A stretch of 64,000 bases of DNA. Source: Eunapius fragilis (Eukaryota; Porifera; Demospongiae; Spongillida; Spongillidae). Below, piece after piece: positions 44,924 through 57,215 of the stretch (positions are counted from its first letter, which is position 1; each line of letters opens with the position of its first letter). The notes beneath the pieces are model-generated. The model was not told the DNA's origin, made no database searches, and saw only the letters and a program-made list of their open reading frames with translations. A program made the position numbers and the translations under genes. The stretch is taken from assembly GCA_963681505.1 (NCBI GenBank), contig OY811985.1:1908713-1972712 (forward strand). Reading direction: 5' to 3'.

Positions 44924-44935
44924 AACACACACACG
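44870..44935. repeat. (CA)n microsatellite
   Basis: About 60 bases of CA repeats. From here to 45840 no gene is supported, though a minus-strand frame of 89 codons at 45218-44949 is open. Confidence 0.92.
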
Positions 44936-45839
44936 GAGGAGGGGCACATTAAGATGGAAATCTGATATCAGCAGTAGTCTCCTGGGCAAGTGCCTTCATG
45001 AGGTCAGCATCTATTTCAAAAATCATGTAATAATATGCATTGCCCAAAACACATTCAAGTATAAACCCAGAAGCAGTTTTAGGATTATCAGCTCTGTCAA
45101 ATTTGTGGTTAACTGGACTAAGGTAGGTTACATAGTACATGTACTGCTTCATGCTGTGGCCTCGCTTGTGGTATACATGTATAAAAGGACTATAAATTAG
45201 CATCAACTTCAAACCCACATGTTAAAAAGTCCTTCCTATTTTCAGGACTTATAGCCACACCATACACTGTATGTGCTGTGTTGTATGTACTCAACTGGTA
45301 TGTTGTATGAGGGGGGAGGAAAGGGGTGGGGCATTGCCCCTGCACAAAGAGGGAGGGTGGTGGTGAGGAGGATGGTAGACCAGTGTACCATCCTCAGAAT
45401 TTTTAAATTTAGGTGAGATCCCCCCACACTCTGAAGCCTTGGAGAAGCCATGGGTTTATATGAAGCCATGTGTGTGAATAGCTTAGCATATAAACTTTCC
45501 AGTGGCCCAGTCCTTACATCTATTGAGATAGGGTTTCACTGCCACTATCAAGGCTTCCTTCCAGTAAAAAGCTACAGACCCCTAGAAATGGACCATGTAC
45601 ATCAACAAAAAAACGCGCGCACAAGCCCACACACAGTTTGCTATGAAGAAATGCAAAACCTCTCATTTAAGTCATTTAGCACATGGAATGTAGAAATATG
45701 TGAGGTGGTGGCAAGCAGATAGGCCAGCGAATAGCTAATGCCTCTGTACTGCATGTAGGACACAGGAACTAGTGAGACACACTCACCCATAATCAGAGTA
45801 CTTGGTGCCATTGTTTCTGGATCACAGTGCCACATTGCA

Positions 45840-46490
45840 ATCCAGTAGGTACATCACACATACAACATATCCGTCCAGTGCATACAACAACACACTTATA
45901 TTCTTATGAACACACCAGTCCAGTACATAAAACACACTTGTACAGAACTTTCTACACACCAGACCAACACACTAGTCCAGTACATACAACACATCAGTCC
46001 AGTACATACAACACACCAGACCAGTACATACAACACACCAGTCCAGTACATACAACACACCAGTCCAGTACATACAACACACCAGTCCATAACATGCAAC
46101 ACACCAGTCCAGTACATACAACACACCAGTCCAGTACATACAACACACCAGTCCATAACATGCAACACACCAGTCCAGTACATGCAACACACCAGTCCAG
46201 TACATACAACACACCAGTCCAGTACATACAACACACCAGTCCAGTACATGCTTGTAACACGCCAGTCCAGTACATACAACACACCAGTCCAGTACATGCA
46301 ACACACCAGTCCAGTACATGCAACACACCAGTCCAGTACATACAACACACCAGTCCAGTACATGCAACACACCAGTCCAGTACATACAACACACCAGACC
46401 AGTACATACAACACACCAGTCCAGTACATGCTTGTAACACGCCAGTCCTGTACATTAACAACACACCAAACCAGCAAACACCAGTCCAGT
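45840..46490. repeat. Minisatellite, 22-bp unit ACACCAGTCCAGTACATACAAC
   Basis: About 27 copies with alternations CATACAAC/CATGCAAC. Short runs of the same wording occur at 4105-4140 within repeat family A, suggesting the array grew from such a repeat. As 22 is not a multiple of three, several frames on both strands stay open; none is considered a gene. Confidence 0.95.
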
Positions 46491-46616
46491 TGATAGGAAC
46501 AGGCTATGTTTTGATATGAAAGCCTTTGCACTTTTGTGGCTGCTGTTTTATAGGATTGGTACAACTTTTTTTCCAAGTTGCCGTCATGACTTGGATGCTC
46601 CAAATGCAACCTGGTA

Positions 46617-46811
46617 CAGTACTGGCTCGATCATAGAGAAAATTCGCAGCTCGATCATACAGAAAATAAAGCATATACATTGGTAACTAAAGAAACCATC
46701 AGTGTTCATAGCAACCACTATGAAAACTAATAGTTGGCTTAGTCCCAATGTATATGCTTTATTTTCTCCATGAGCAAGCTACGAAATGTCTCTATGACTG
46801 AGCCAGTACTA
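46617..46811. mobile_element. 195-bp foldback MITE with TA duplication
   Basis: Arms of about 70 bp start CAGTACTGGCTCGATCATAG and share AGAAAATAAAGCATATACAT. TA flanks both ends (46615-46616 and 46812-46813), as for Tc1/mariner. It lies directly beside a long (CA)n tract. Confidence 0.75.
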
Positions 46812-46812
46812 T

Positions 46813-46942
<130 letters not shown>

Positions 46943-47001
46943 TATTCCAGGATACAGGAGAACCAATCAAAACAGCTCATAACAATTTAACATAGATTAG
47001 G

Positions 47002-47500
47002 TCAGAGGTCATCAACAATAGTGTCCAGTGCAATTGAGAGGTCATCAACAATAGTGTCCAGTGCAATTGAGAGGTCATCAACAATAGTGTCCAGTTCAAT
47101 TGCCAAGTAGCCCTTGCAGTTTAAGTTAGTGGTATCTTCTTTGGATAACCTGAATACATCTGGCAACAGCCCGGTGCTCACCAGTGTTTCAAATTCAGGA
47201 GGGCATAATGGCAGATCCCTGCAAGTCTGTGTAGCTAAGCAGTATGCCAGCTCTTGAGCATCCACAGGCTTCTTGCACTCCATGAAAGGCCCACCTATAG
47301 AGTACCGAAGTAATGTAGCAACCACACCTCAGTGCAAGTCTTATCTAGGTGTCCTCCAAGATTGTACAGGTCATTAGGAACATCATAGGGACAGTCTGCA
47401 GATCTGTTATATCTAATCCTGTGAGTGTTCCAACATGCCTTGAACTCGTCCAAGTCGTTTTGAATCAATGGTGTGAAAACAAACCCTGCAACATGACTAT
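47002..47500 (-). pseudogene. Integrase-core-type transposon gene fragment with in-frame 33-bp repeats
   Basis: From about 47490 the minus strand reads GFVFTPLIQNDLDEFKACWN, then THRIRYNRS and DVPNDLYNLGG. This is the C-terminal part of the integrase-core proteins found in many invertebrate and fish genomes (a W-N-x-H-R-I-R motif then VPNDLY). A frame change near 47310 leads to CKKPVDAQELAYCLATQ and further to a repeated ending: three copies of an 11-residue unit (ALDTIVDDLSI) coded by a 33-bp tandem repeat at 47005-47100. Stops and the frame change make it a pseudogene. Confidence 0.55.
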
Positions 47501-47609
47501 AGGGTCAAATAAAATTTACATTTTCTGATGACACTAACATTCCGTATCACTGAAGTAGATCATCAGGGTCATACAGGCCATCCTCAACCAAAGACTGAAA
47601 ATTTGTAAC

Positions 47610-47690
47610 CAATACAACTGTCACATGCATCCTTCAAACGACTGTCACATGCATCCTTCAATAGACTGTCACGTGCATCCTTCAATCTAT
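47610..47690. repeat. Three tandem copies of ACTGTCACATGCATCCTTCAA
   Basis: Copies of about 27-30 bases with few differences, shortly upstream (on the minus strand) of the integrase fragment. The stretch 47700-48080 holds no supported gene. Confidence 0.8.
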
Positions 47691-48084
47691 GTGCCTTTAT
47701 GTATTGCAACAAAGCACAACCCTAATTTACCTTCCAGCTTCAGAATCGTTTCCAGAAAAAAGATCATTATTGGATGAGCACACTTTAGCTCACATAACCT
47801 TCTTTGAGAACCTAGGAATAAGAAGACATACTTATAATGGCTCACACAAAACATCGAGATTTACCCATCAATGCAGGCATGAATTGGAAAACCGAATGGT
47901 TTCAGTTTCCAGCAGGCAGGAGATGCAGAGTTAAAAGGATGAAAGGCTGCCAGAGAAAACGGAACAGCTGCTAGGAGTACACTCAAACTGGAGAAGGACT
48001 AGTAGTTTACATATCTGTGCTGTTTGTTCGTAATTATCAGGTACTGGACCAGTCATCATTGGAACATGTTAACATCGTACCCTC

Positions 48085-48300
48085 TCTTCCCTCCCCTGTC
48101 CTCCCACCTCTCCCTCTCCTCCCTCCTCTCATCCTTCCCTCCCTCTCCTCCCTGCCCTACCTCCTCTCTCCCCTCCCCTTTCTCCCTCCTCTCCCCCTCC
48201 TCACTCCTCCCTCTCCTCTGCTCCTCCTCTCCTCTCTCCCTCCCTCCCTCCTCCCCTCTCCTCACTCTCCTTCTTCCTCCCCTCCCTTCTCCCTCCCCTC
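48085..48300. repeat. Polypyrimidine (CCTCCCT-rich) tract
   Basis: About 215 bases almost entirely C and T. It is the complement type of the polypurine block at 26110-27115. Confidence 0.9.
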
Positions 48301-50010
48301 CGTAATAATTCTGTTTACACTTATAACTACACTGTCAAAGTATTCCTCATACACGTCACAAGTACAGTCCTATTTTGAATCAGCACCTACATGTAATGGC
48401 ACTTCCAGTGGGTGCCGTCAGGGGATGTATACTTATGGTAACTCTGAACATTGATAGAATGCCTTCCTTTTCTTACGTATAGCCACCAGAAGGCTTCCAT
48501 AGACTCTGCAACGTTTCTGGAGCTGGTCAACGTGGTGTTACATCTAGGCTATGTGACCGAACAAAGAAACAGAAGCCGCATTATGCAAAGCAAAGCCGTT
48601 TATTGTGTGATGAAAAAAAAATATGATTGCATCTGAATAGTGTTTCTGTACAGCGTAGTTTACGATGTGGCATACCAACCCAGAGCCGGCGGAAGGTCTA
48701 AATTTCAACCCAGGCAAGAGGAGGAAGCTTTTTAAGTATGTGTCATGAAACTAGGTTGTTTTTTTAATAGTACGTATAGCCGTATATTTATTTATTTATT
48801 TAAGATTAAAAGATAAACCTTAATTAAGACACTAGGAGTCAATAAACTGTGGAAGATAGCTAGTTAACATGGCCATGGCCCTTACATTATTTGGCTCTCT
48901 CCAGGACGATGCTGAGCCTACCGTACAGAGCCGATCGCGACACAGCCGAAGACTTGGAACGAGCCGTGCTTATTTAATTTACTTTTTAAGCCCAAAAATC
49001 TACCCAGGCAATTGCCTGGGTTGCCTGCTGCGCTCCGCCGGCCATGCTGAACCGTCTTGAGAATTAGTCTGTGCTTGGTACGATATCCGTATATAAATTG
49101 GCTACGCGTTATTAAGGGTTGCGATATGAAGAGTGCGCATATAGTCTCTACTACGACGATACACCAGTTAAATGGGAGGGATCAACTGGTATTTGATGTT
49201 AAATGAACAAGATGCAGCTCTCTCAAAAAACACCATATTAATGAGGCCATGGCGCATCTAGCCGCAATGGCTTACGGTATTGTCTAATTATGGACCCTTT
49301 TGTCCAGCCATATGTATGCAGGGCATGATAAAAATAACTACAAGTTATTAATTTGTATTACGATGCCCATGGATTACATCAGCTGGTAAGCGCCATTTTT
49401 TTTCAGCAGTGAATTCTATTATGGCCAATAGAGGACCTTGTTCACTTTTAAATTGTTAGGAAGGAACATATTAAGAGAAATAAATCATATTCAGCTGTCA
49501 TAAAATACTAGAATGTATGAAGAGTAGTAATCCAATGGCGCAACTAGAAATATCTTTATGTGTCAATAATTATTCTTTGTGGAATATTGTAATGAGGTCA
49601 AAAAAATAGCACATTGCATACTTGTCTATGGGAAGCACTATTTTGCTTTTTGGAAGCGAAAAGTTCAATATAAAGGGATACATTTTTTTACTGATTTGAT
49701 GAACTGTGATACTGATTGAGATAGATCCGTTGGCGCAAGTGTTGTATCACCTAGGGCTGGTTAGTTATTATCAAGTATTATAATTTTCCGTACAAAATCA
49801 ATAGAACAATTCTTGAATATTACACAAAAGTAAAAAACGGAACAATCAAAAAAAAAATCATATTTAAACCTTGGTAAACATTAGCAACAGCAAACAATTA
49901 CAAATGACCGAAATCCAGACTTTCAGGTTTCCCGTTGACCGCTCATTTCTCGATATGAAAGGAGAATGGCAATGAAGAACACTATTGTAAAAGGACTATG
50001 ATGACACTAA
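48301..50010. other. No firm gene
   Basis: A possible exon at 48483-48632 reads PPEGFHRLCNVSGAGQRGVT after a TAG acceptor, but nothing joins to it. The remainder is AT-rich unique sequence. Confidence 0.3.
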
Positions 50011-50018
50011 TAACATTG

Positions 50019-50270
50019 GAGATGGCACTAAGGAAGAGGACCATGAAGATGGGCAGCATGGAAGATGATGGCACTAAGGAAGAGGACCATGAAGATGGTG
50101 GCAGCGTGGAAGATGATGCACTAAGGAAGAGGACCACGAAGGTGGTAGTAGCATGGAAGATGATGGCACTAAGGAGGAGGACCATGAAGATCGTGGCAGC
50201 AGGGAATATGATGGCACTAAGGAGGAGGACCATGAAGATGGTGGTAGCAAGAAAGAAGGCCGTAAACAAA
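50019..50270 (+). repeat. Minisatellite encoding an acidic linker
   Basis: Units of 36-48 bases around GGCACTAAGGAAGAGGACCA and TGAAGATGGTGGCAGCATGG. In one frame they read DDGTKEEDHEDGGS. They lie just upstream of the integrase-type module and may be its decayed acidic linker. Confidence 0.6.
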
Positions 50271-50529
50271 GTAGCAGCATGGAAAATGATAGCAGTATGG
50301 AAAACAATAACAATGCAGGTGGTAAAAGTATTGGATAAAGAGGCTGCAAGGAGTATAAAGATGGTGGCAGCATGATAGATGATGACAATGCAGATAATGA
50401 CACTTCAGTCAGCAAGGAAGAGGTCAATGAAAATGGTGGCAGGAATGTGAAGGAGCACACTGATATGAAGAAAAATCACAACAAGATCAACTCATGCCCT
50501 GGAACTCCACTAGTAACAGTTTAGAAACA

Positions 50530-51015
50530 TCTGAAGGATCATGAAAAGGCAAATGACGCATACTTAGCAACAGTAAAACGAATGACTAAGAAATATTCTA
50601 AGCAGCATAACGTTAAAGAGTTTCTTGTTGGAGATAATGCAAGTCTGCGCATTCCTTGCATAGGTAGAACATGTTCTGACATTTTGCGCTTCCCATGTGT
50701 CATCGTTCAGATAAAGATAACTGGTGAACACCACTATCTCTATCGCCTTCGATGCAATTCAGGAGCCTATTAAAGGTGACTACTCAACCCTGTAGATGGA
50801 TGGGAAGTCCAGCCCATATTAACATTGAAAGAAGCTATAAGCAGGCAGCCACCTTGGAACCCATTCACTGCCAATAAATGTAACTGCAAACCTGGTACCT
50901 GTGAGAGCCGCAGATGAAGATGCAAAAAAAAAATGGAATTGAGTGTAGCAGCCATTGCCACAAAGGGGACCACTGCAAGAACAAGCAACAAGATAGCAAG
51001 ATCCCTAACCAAGGT
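50530..51015 (+). pseudogene. Integrase C-terminal module with CXC cysteine-rich domain
   Basis: The frame from 50582 reads KYSKQHNVKEFLVGDNASLR, then IPCIGRTCSDILRFPCVIVQ, the pattern of KRBA2/Ginger-type integrase C-termini (K..VGD.V.L.IP..DR...D..R.PC.I). After a stop near 50771 a shifted frame continues PVDGWEVQPI and then NKCNCKPGTCESRRCRCKKK and ECSSHCHKGDHC, a CXC/tesmin-like cysteine cluster typical of the end of such proteins. Stops and the frame change show it is degraded. It is followed on the same strand by protease and PHD fragments. Confidence 0.55.
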
Positions 51016-51619
51016 TAGTGCAGATTCTTTTAAAATTTTTTAAATTGATTTGATTACATAGAATCTGATGCATGCAATTAGATTAAATGTGCAGTGGGCA
51101 AATTAGGAGGGTTGCAACCAACCCTCCCTTTTTTGGACCAACCCTTTTTATTATAAATCCTGGATCCGCCCTTTATGTGATGTATATAGATAATTCTACT
51201 TTAACATACATAACTTTAACCATGCAAGCTACACTGAACATGCATAGTTTTATGCCACATCTTATTATCCCTCTTCAGATTGTAAAAGCAGAAATAGATG
51301 TCATAGCAAGAGAACATGCAAATGCAAAACTGCTGGCTTCTCCTGCACATCACTTTGCCATCCTGGGCATACATTCACTAATAACGAGAAAGTAGGTTGA
51401 CATAAATAGAAACCAAATTGATGCTGGTTCTACATCCTCCTCTTCACAGAGCAATGTTTGGCTCAACTGCTGTGGGATTTTACTCACAAAAGGGCATTAA
51501 GACATCTTGCTATCTTGTAATAGCTGGATAGAGGACATTTTTGACAGTGCATCACAGTATTTGATAAAGAAGGGAAACCCTACATGTAGAGGTCTTCAAT
51601 CTACTCAACTTGCAGTACA

Positions 51620-51958
51620 TTTCAGATGGAAATACAAAAAGGACAATTTGTTCAAGTACTGAACATTAATAAGTCACACTGGATAGCTGTATCTTCTATG
51701 AACTGCCAACTATCTACCATAAAGGCTTATGATTGCTTTCATGGGTACCTACCTGAAGACACAAAGAAACTAATTGCTGATATCATGCAATCTCCATGCC
51801 CCAAAATTGAAGTGCAGTACATTGATGTGCAAAAGCAGAAAGGACAAAAGTGATTTTGGGTTGTTTGCTATGTCATTTGCCACCTCACTTGCCCATCTTC
51901 AAGACCCTGCAAGCATAACCTATGACCAGGCTAAAATGCGAACACTTCTAATCCACTG
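51620..51958 (+). pseudogene. Ulp1-like (C48) protease fragment, catalytic Cys missing
   Basis: The frame from 51626 reads FVQVLNINKSHWIAVSSMNC (His-Trp of the active site), then IKAYDCFHGYLPED (catalytic Asp position). After a frame change near 51850 it continues SDFGLFAMSFATSLAHLQDP, where active members have SDCG. The nucleophilic Cys is therefore replaced by Phe, so the protease is dead. Ulp1-like proteases of this type accompany Ginger-like and other large DNA transposons. The start lies after an upstream unread stretch (51016-51619) that contains GGATCC-type repeat wording. Confidence 0.65.
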
Positions 51959-52037
51959 ATTTGAAACACATAGTATGACACCTTTTCCTTCATGTGGGTC
52001 TCGTAGACCCAGTGATCCAAATATCGAGCCTACTCAA

Positions 52038-52240
52038 TCTATTGTGTCTGCCGGATGATTAATGATGGCTCTCCCATGATCCAGTGTTTCTCATGCACAG
52101 AGTGGTATATCATATGGCTTGTTGTGCTGGTTCATGACGAACAAAAGACTACAATGGAAATGCCAGTCTTGTGCAAAGTGTCATGCATGCATGTACATGT
52201 ATATGCAGCTGATCCTCATTTCATTTGTTCCAATTGCAGC
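52038..52240 (+). pseudogene. PHD-finger fragment after the Ulp1-like protease
   Basis: YCVCRMINDGSPMIQCFSCT then EWY is the first half of a PHD finger (C-x-C, then C-x2-C, W). After a one- or two-base shift, YHMACCAGS supplies the following His-x3-C. Further Cys residues follow near 52200. The order protease then PHD fits a single degraded transposon protein. Confidence 0.5.
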
Positions 52241-52794
52241 CGGTCATCCTTCCTTATTATATTGTTCAATGCTATACAAGCATGTAGAATAATATTCATG
52301 TGGTTTTCAGGTATTGTAGAAGATGCATAAACACTGCAAGCGATTTAGGAATCAATTGGTCAACATAACCAAAAATAAATTTCATAAATGCACAAATCAC
52401 ATGATGCATGCGTAATATGAAGGCAACGTCATTCGATTAGGATTTATCTCATGTAACGACGTTTGGAAAGTTGCGATGCACCTTGGATACAGCTCTACTT
52501 CAATTGGATATTACATTGTTAAATAACCGGATGGTTGATCAACAGGACCTGTCCCGTTAAACAACCGGACAGCGGTTATTCAACTGTCTGATATTATGCA
52601 TCCGGTCAGCCCCGGGATAACCGGTTAATATCGATAATTAGTATATGACGACACATAATGACACCCCATTTATGTGACGACACAAAGATTGCATAACATT
52701 CGAGGATCCACAGAACGCCAGACCGACTTTCCACGCATGGGTGATGTAATCCATCCGCAGTTGTCGGGAATCTAGGTCTGGGTACGAGACCAGC

Positions 52795-52915
52795 TAGTGA
52801 GTGGGTGTAGCTAAAACCAGGAGCAGGAGCAGGCATTGCTACCTAAAACCAGTAGCAGGAACAGGAGTCTCTACCCAAAGCCAGGAGCAGGAGAAGGAGC
52901 AGGATTGCTACCTAG
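52795..52915. repeat. Short tandem repeat with CCAGGAGCAGGAGCAGG units
   Basis: Three copies of about 42-48 bases (AAAACCAGTAGCAGGAACAGGAG-like). From 52241 to 52794 no gene is seen. Confidence 0.8.
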
Positions 52916-53369
52916 GAAAAGTTGACAGGAAGTGGTTGTTGATGAAATTTTGGTTTGGTGTATCATGAAGTTGCAGATTCCATATTTTGGCTATTTTTGT
53001 GAACCATTCAGTATTTTCATAGATGAAATGCTTGTTCGAATGTCACAATTGACCCTAGTACAGCAACCGTTTGATTATTAAAAGGGCATACCAGATCTTT
53101 TACATTGGTGTGGGTAAAAAAAAAAAAAAAAAAAACCTACGTTTGATTTGTTGGCTGTCAAGAAATAAAAGTAATCAACATGACAAATATTTTTATTTCT
53201 GTGAATGAGGAGGGAAAGAATTGCATACTGTTGATAGTGTTGTCTTGTTAGTATTCATTCTTCTATTCATTGGTATCCAGTTTTTTTCTCCAGATTTGAC
53301 CATGTTCTTTCTTCATCCTAGTTTCATATTGGATCAAAGAAAGCTTGTCAATGAATCAATGGAGGGTAA

Positions 53370-53530
53370 CACTGGTAGGTGTAATAGTAATACTGGTGTA
53401 GAAGGGGTAGGTGTAATAGTAATACTGGTGTGGGTAGGGGGGAGGGGGTATCAATAGTAATACTGGTGCGGAAGGGCTAGGTGTAATAATCATGGTGCAA
53501 TTTGGTGTTGGAGGGGTAGGTGTTTATAAT
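53370..53530. repeat. Short tandem repeat of GGGTAGGTGTAATAGTAATA
   Basis: Three to four copies of roughly 33-45 bases, immediately before a degenerate foldback element. Confidence 0.8.
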
Positions 53531-53770
53531 AACAAGTGATAAAAACATTCTCTATACGAGAAGGTTGGTGATGGTTGTGTAAAAAGCATAGGAACAACAA
53601 GACGTCTGATTGAAAAGCATGTTGTCATATTTAACTGTTTGTGCTAATACAGGTCTATTTCATTATTCTTTTTCAATCAGAAGTCTTGTTCCCTAGCTTT
53701 TTACACCACCACCGCCTTTGATTCATATATTCTCATGTAGAGAATATGTTGATCACTTGTTTCTTTAAAT
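53528..53770. mobile_element. Degenerate foldback related to family B
   Basis: ATAAAAACATTCTC, AGAAGGTTGGTG, GTGTAAAAAGCATAGGAACA and the inverted counterparts (CTTGTTCCCTAGCTTTTTAC, GAGAATATG) match the palindrome at 34180-34465 and 61699-61986. Divergence is considerable. Confidence 0.65.
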
Positions 53771-54029
53771 TTATTCTCATGCTTCAGAATATTGAAATTT
53801 ACATTTTAAACGCTGTCTCAACAAAATCCGGAATTCCAAGTCCAGATTATGAAATTTTAGTAGTACACCGAACATGACGGTTTAGGTCCTGAACTATAAT
53901 GTGGTTTAGGCCCTAAATGAAGCTATGCCCATATACGGTGAGTTCACATGTTAACGAACATGACATGACATATATGTTTTATTGTACTGTAACCATTAGC
54001 CCTAAATTAGGCACAACTGAGGAGTATTT

Positions 54030-54215
54030 GGAGTAGTAATTGAGGACCGATATACATTTTGTAAACGTTAGTGATCGCATCGAAAGTTATTTCTACAACA
54101 ATGGTTAGTAGATTTTAAAGATTCAGTTCTATGTCTGCTTTCCGTGATCACATCGAAAGTTCTTTAGAACTACAACAAAGTACTTATTAAGATTCCTACC
54201 TGTCTTTGGCTTCTT
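54030..54215 (+). repeat. Duplicated segment, copy 1
   Basis: From AGTAATTGAGGACCGATATA through TTCTACAACAATGGTTAGTA to GATTCCTACCTGTCTTTGGC the segment matches 55455-55630 with few differences. CA-rich DNA follows in both places. Confidence 0.85.
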
Positions 54216-54470
54216 ATCCCCACACTGCACACGCACACACACACACACGTACACACGAACACACACATGCTGTTCAGTTCACACACACACACACATGCTG
54301 TTCAGTTCACACACACACACACACATGCTGTTCAGTTCACACACACACACACACACATGCTGTTCAGTTCACACACACACATGCTGTTCAGTTCACACAC
54401 CCACGCACTGTTTAGTCTGCACACACTGTTCAGTCCTCACCACACATACCATCCACACACTTCACTGCAC
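54216..54470. repeat. CA-rich minisatellite with CATGCTGTTCAGTTCACACA units
   Basis: Five copies in which a 14-base GCTGTTCAGTTCAC core is embedded in variable (CA)n. Confidence 0.88.
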
Positions 54471-54699
54471 ACATGCACCATCCAGCAACTACACAAACTG
54501 TTTACACACACCATCCACCCATTACACACACACACGCAACTTTTAGTCCACACAAACACACACATCATTCAGTCCTCATCACATACATGCACGCACTCAT
54601 CCACACACTACACAATGTTCAGTCCATGCACCATACATGGCTCTGTGCAGTTCACACCACACACACTTTTAGTCCTCAAACTACATTATACATTGTTCA

Positions 54700-54741
<42 letters not shown>

Positions 54742-54779
54742 CACACACATTGTTCCGGTGTGGTGTGTAGATGTGTATC

Positions 54780-55080
54780 TGTAATCTAGGTGTGTCCCTG
54801 TGTGTAGGTGGTGTGTCCTGGTGTGTAGGTGTGTCCCTGGTGTGTAGGTGTGTCCCTGGTGTGTAGGTGTGTCCCTGGTGTGTAGGTGTGTCCCTGGTGT
54901 GTAGGAGTGTCCCTGGTGTGTAGGTGTGTCCCTGGTGTGTAGGTGTGTCCCTGGTGTGTAGGTGTGTCCCTGGTGTGTAGGTGTGTCCCTGGTGTGTAAG
55001 TGTCCCTGTGTGTAGGTGGTGTGTAGGTGTGTCCTTGGTGTGTAGGTGTGTGCATGTGTGTAGGTGGCATGTAGTTGTGG
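54780..55080. repeat. Minisatellite, 19-bp unit GTGTGTAGGTGTGTCCCTG
   Basis: About 14 regular copies; a TG-rich array lying opposite in strand sense to the flanking CA-rich DNA. A poly-C run follows at 55097-55113. Confidence 0.92.
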
Positions 55081-55454
55081 AGGGGGGGGGTGGCCCCCCC
55101 CCCCCCCCCCCCCTTCCTCCCACCCAAGGCTGTTAGATCCACCACTGTTGCTGTAGGATTTAAAGCACACGATTCACATCTGGCAAAACGCGGACTGTAC
55201 GTAAGGAATTATATTCATTGGCCTGTTTCCGACCATTACTCTAAAATCTATTATTCTATTGGACCAGTATTGTAATAACAACATTGGGTCAAGACGTTTG
55301 GTGGCTATCATGACTGGATCAACACATTATCAATATTGGGTACACATGTTTGGGTCATATTGCTCCACTAAGAATGATAACATCCTGCTCCAATAATGAG
55401 TCAGTATTGATCCAAGTTTTGATATCTCACTGTGTATTTGGTGTATAGGGCCTA

Positions 55455-55640
55455 GACTAGTAATTGAGGACTGATATAAATGTTAGCAATAGCATTGGAA
55501 GTTATTTCTACAACAATGGTTAGTAGATTTTAAAGATTCAGTTCTATGTCTGCTTTCCGTGATCGCATAGTATGTTCTTTAAAACTACAACAAAGTACTT
55601 ATTAAGATTCCTACCTGTGTTTGGCTTCTTTTCCACACAC
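55455..55640 (+). repeat. Duplicated segment, copy 2
   Basis: Matches 54030-54215; copies start about 1.42 kb apart in the same orientation and both lead into CA-rich repeats. Confidence 0.85.
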
Positions 55641-56401
55641 CTCACACACACACACCACACACACACTGTACAATAATCCACACACTGTTAAGTCCACACA
55701 CACACACCACACGCACACCACACACACACACTGTACAATAATCCACACACTGTTAAGTCCACACACACACACCACACACACACCACACACACACACACCA
55801 ACTGTTCAATCAACACACACTGTTCTGTACACACACAACACACACACACTGTTCAGTCCACACACATGCACCATCCATACACTACACACACAACACAGCA
55901 CAATTTTTTGTCCAACACACACACATGTACACACTGTTCAGACCTCATCGGACACACACAACACAAAACACATTTCAGTCCACATACACATGCACACTGT
56001 GCAGTCCACCACAGAAACAATCTGCACACACCACACAATTTTTAGTCTACGCACACACACTGTTTAGCCCTCACCACACACCATCCACATAACTACACAC
56101 TCCACACACATCTGTTCAGTCCACACACACACGTCCATCCACACACTATACACACTTCAGTCCACACACATTGTTCAGTCCTTATCACACACATGCACCC
56201 ATCCACAAACACTGTTCAGTCCACACAAACTACTCCACACACAAACACACACACCACATGTGACAATTTCCACCACACACACTGTTCATGCAGTCCTCAT
56301 CAGACACCCACGTGTGCACCCATCCACATACTACATACATGTTAACTATGCTGCACAATTCTAACACACACACACAGACACACACACATACACACACACG
56401 C

Positions 56402-56466
<65 letters not shown>

Positions 56467-56470
56467 ATGA
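55641..56470. repeat. CA-rich block with CTGTTCAGTCCACACACA motifs, ending in (CA)n
   Basis: The motif CTGTTCAGTCCACACA recurs irregularly. A perfect 60-base duplication lies at 55654-55760, and (CA)n occupies 56360-56462. A further CA-rich patch lies at 56720-56870. Confidence 0.85.
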
Positions 56471-57032
56471 ATCAAGTAAGCCTTCCAGAGGATGAAATCA
56501 AAGGAGCATCCTGGTTATTTTGGTGTTTTCGTGTGTGACTAAAATTTATGTCATGTGGTGTGGATTGAATGTTCAGTGTGTGTGTATAGTGTGTGGATTG
56601 TGCATGGTGTGTGCATGTGATGAGGACTGAACAGTGTGTGTAGGGGCAGATCTAGGATTTTGGTAGGGGTTCAAATTTAATTAAGTACTCAAATTATGCA
56701 TGTTACAGTTAACATTGTAGAGATGCCACACACATTGCTCAGTCCACATACATATTTTCCAGTCTTCACCAAACACACACTGTTCAATTCACACACCACA
56801 CCACAAGCACACTGTTCAGTTCAAACACCACACACACTCTTCAATCACACACACACCACATATGAACACACATGCTCTATGTCTCTGTATAGTTTACTCT
56901 CTGTGTACATGTGGTAATTTTTTTTCCCACTACATGTAGAACTTTGCTGTGAAGTGCTTCAACTGTTTGAATAACAGAGGTGTTTATTGAAATTAGCTTT
57001 ACAATTAATAAAATCAGGGTTGCCAAAAGTCA

Positions 57033-57215
57033 GGCCAGGCTGTGGCCAGGTCAACCTGCCGGGCCAGGCTGTGGCCAGGTCAACCTGCCGGGCCAGGCTG
57101 TGGCCAGGTCAACCTGCCAGGCCAGGCTGTGGCCAGGTCAACCTGCCAGGCCAGGCTGTGGTCAAGTCAACCTGCCAGGCCAGGCTGTGGCCAAGTCAAC
57201 CTGCCAGGCCAGGTA
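57033..57215. repeat. Minisatellite, 29-bp unit GGCCAGGCTGTGGCCAGGTC plus AACCTGCCG
   Basis: Six copies, GC-rich in an AT-rich setting. The 29-bp period makes all three plus-strand frames read the same Gly/Pro/Ala-rich peptide. Confidence 0.95.

Noticed and set aside
45840-46610. Tandem-repeat proteins of up to 237 residues on both strands
   Set aside because: They come from the 22-bp minisatellite; several frames on both strands are open for the same reason.
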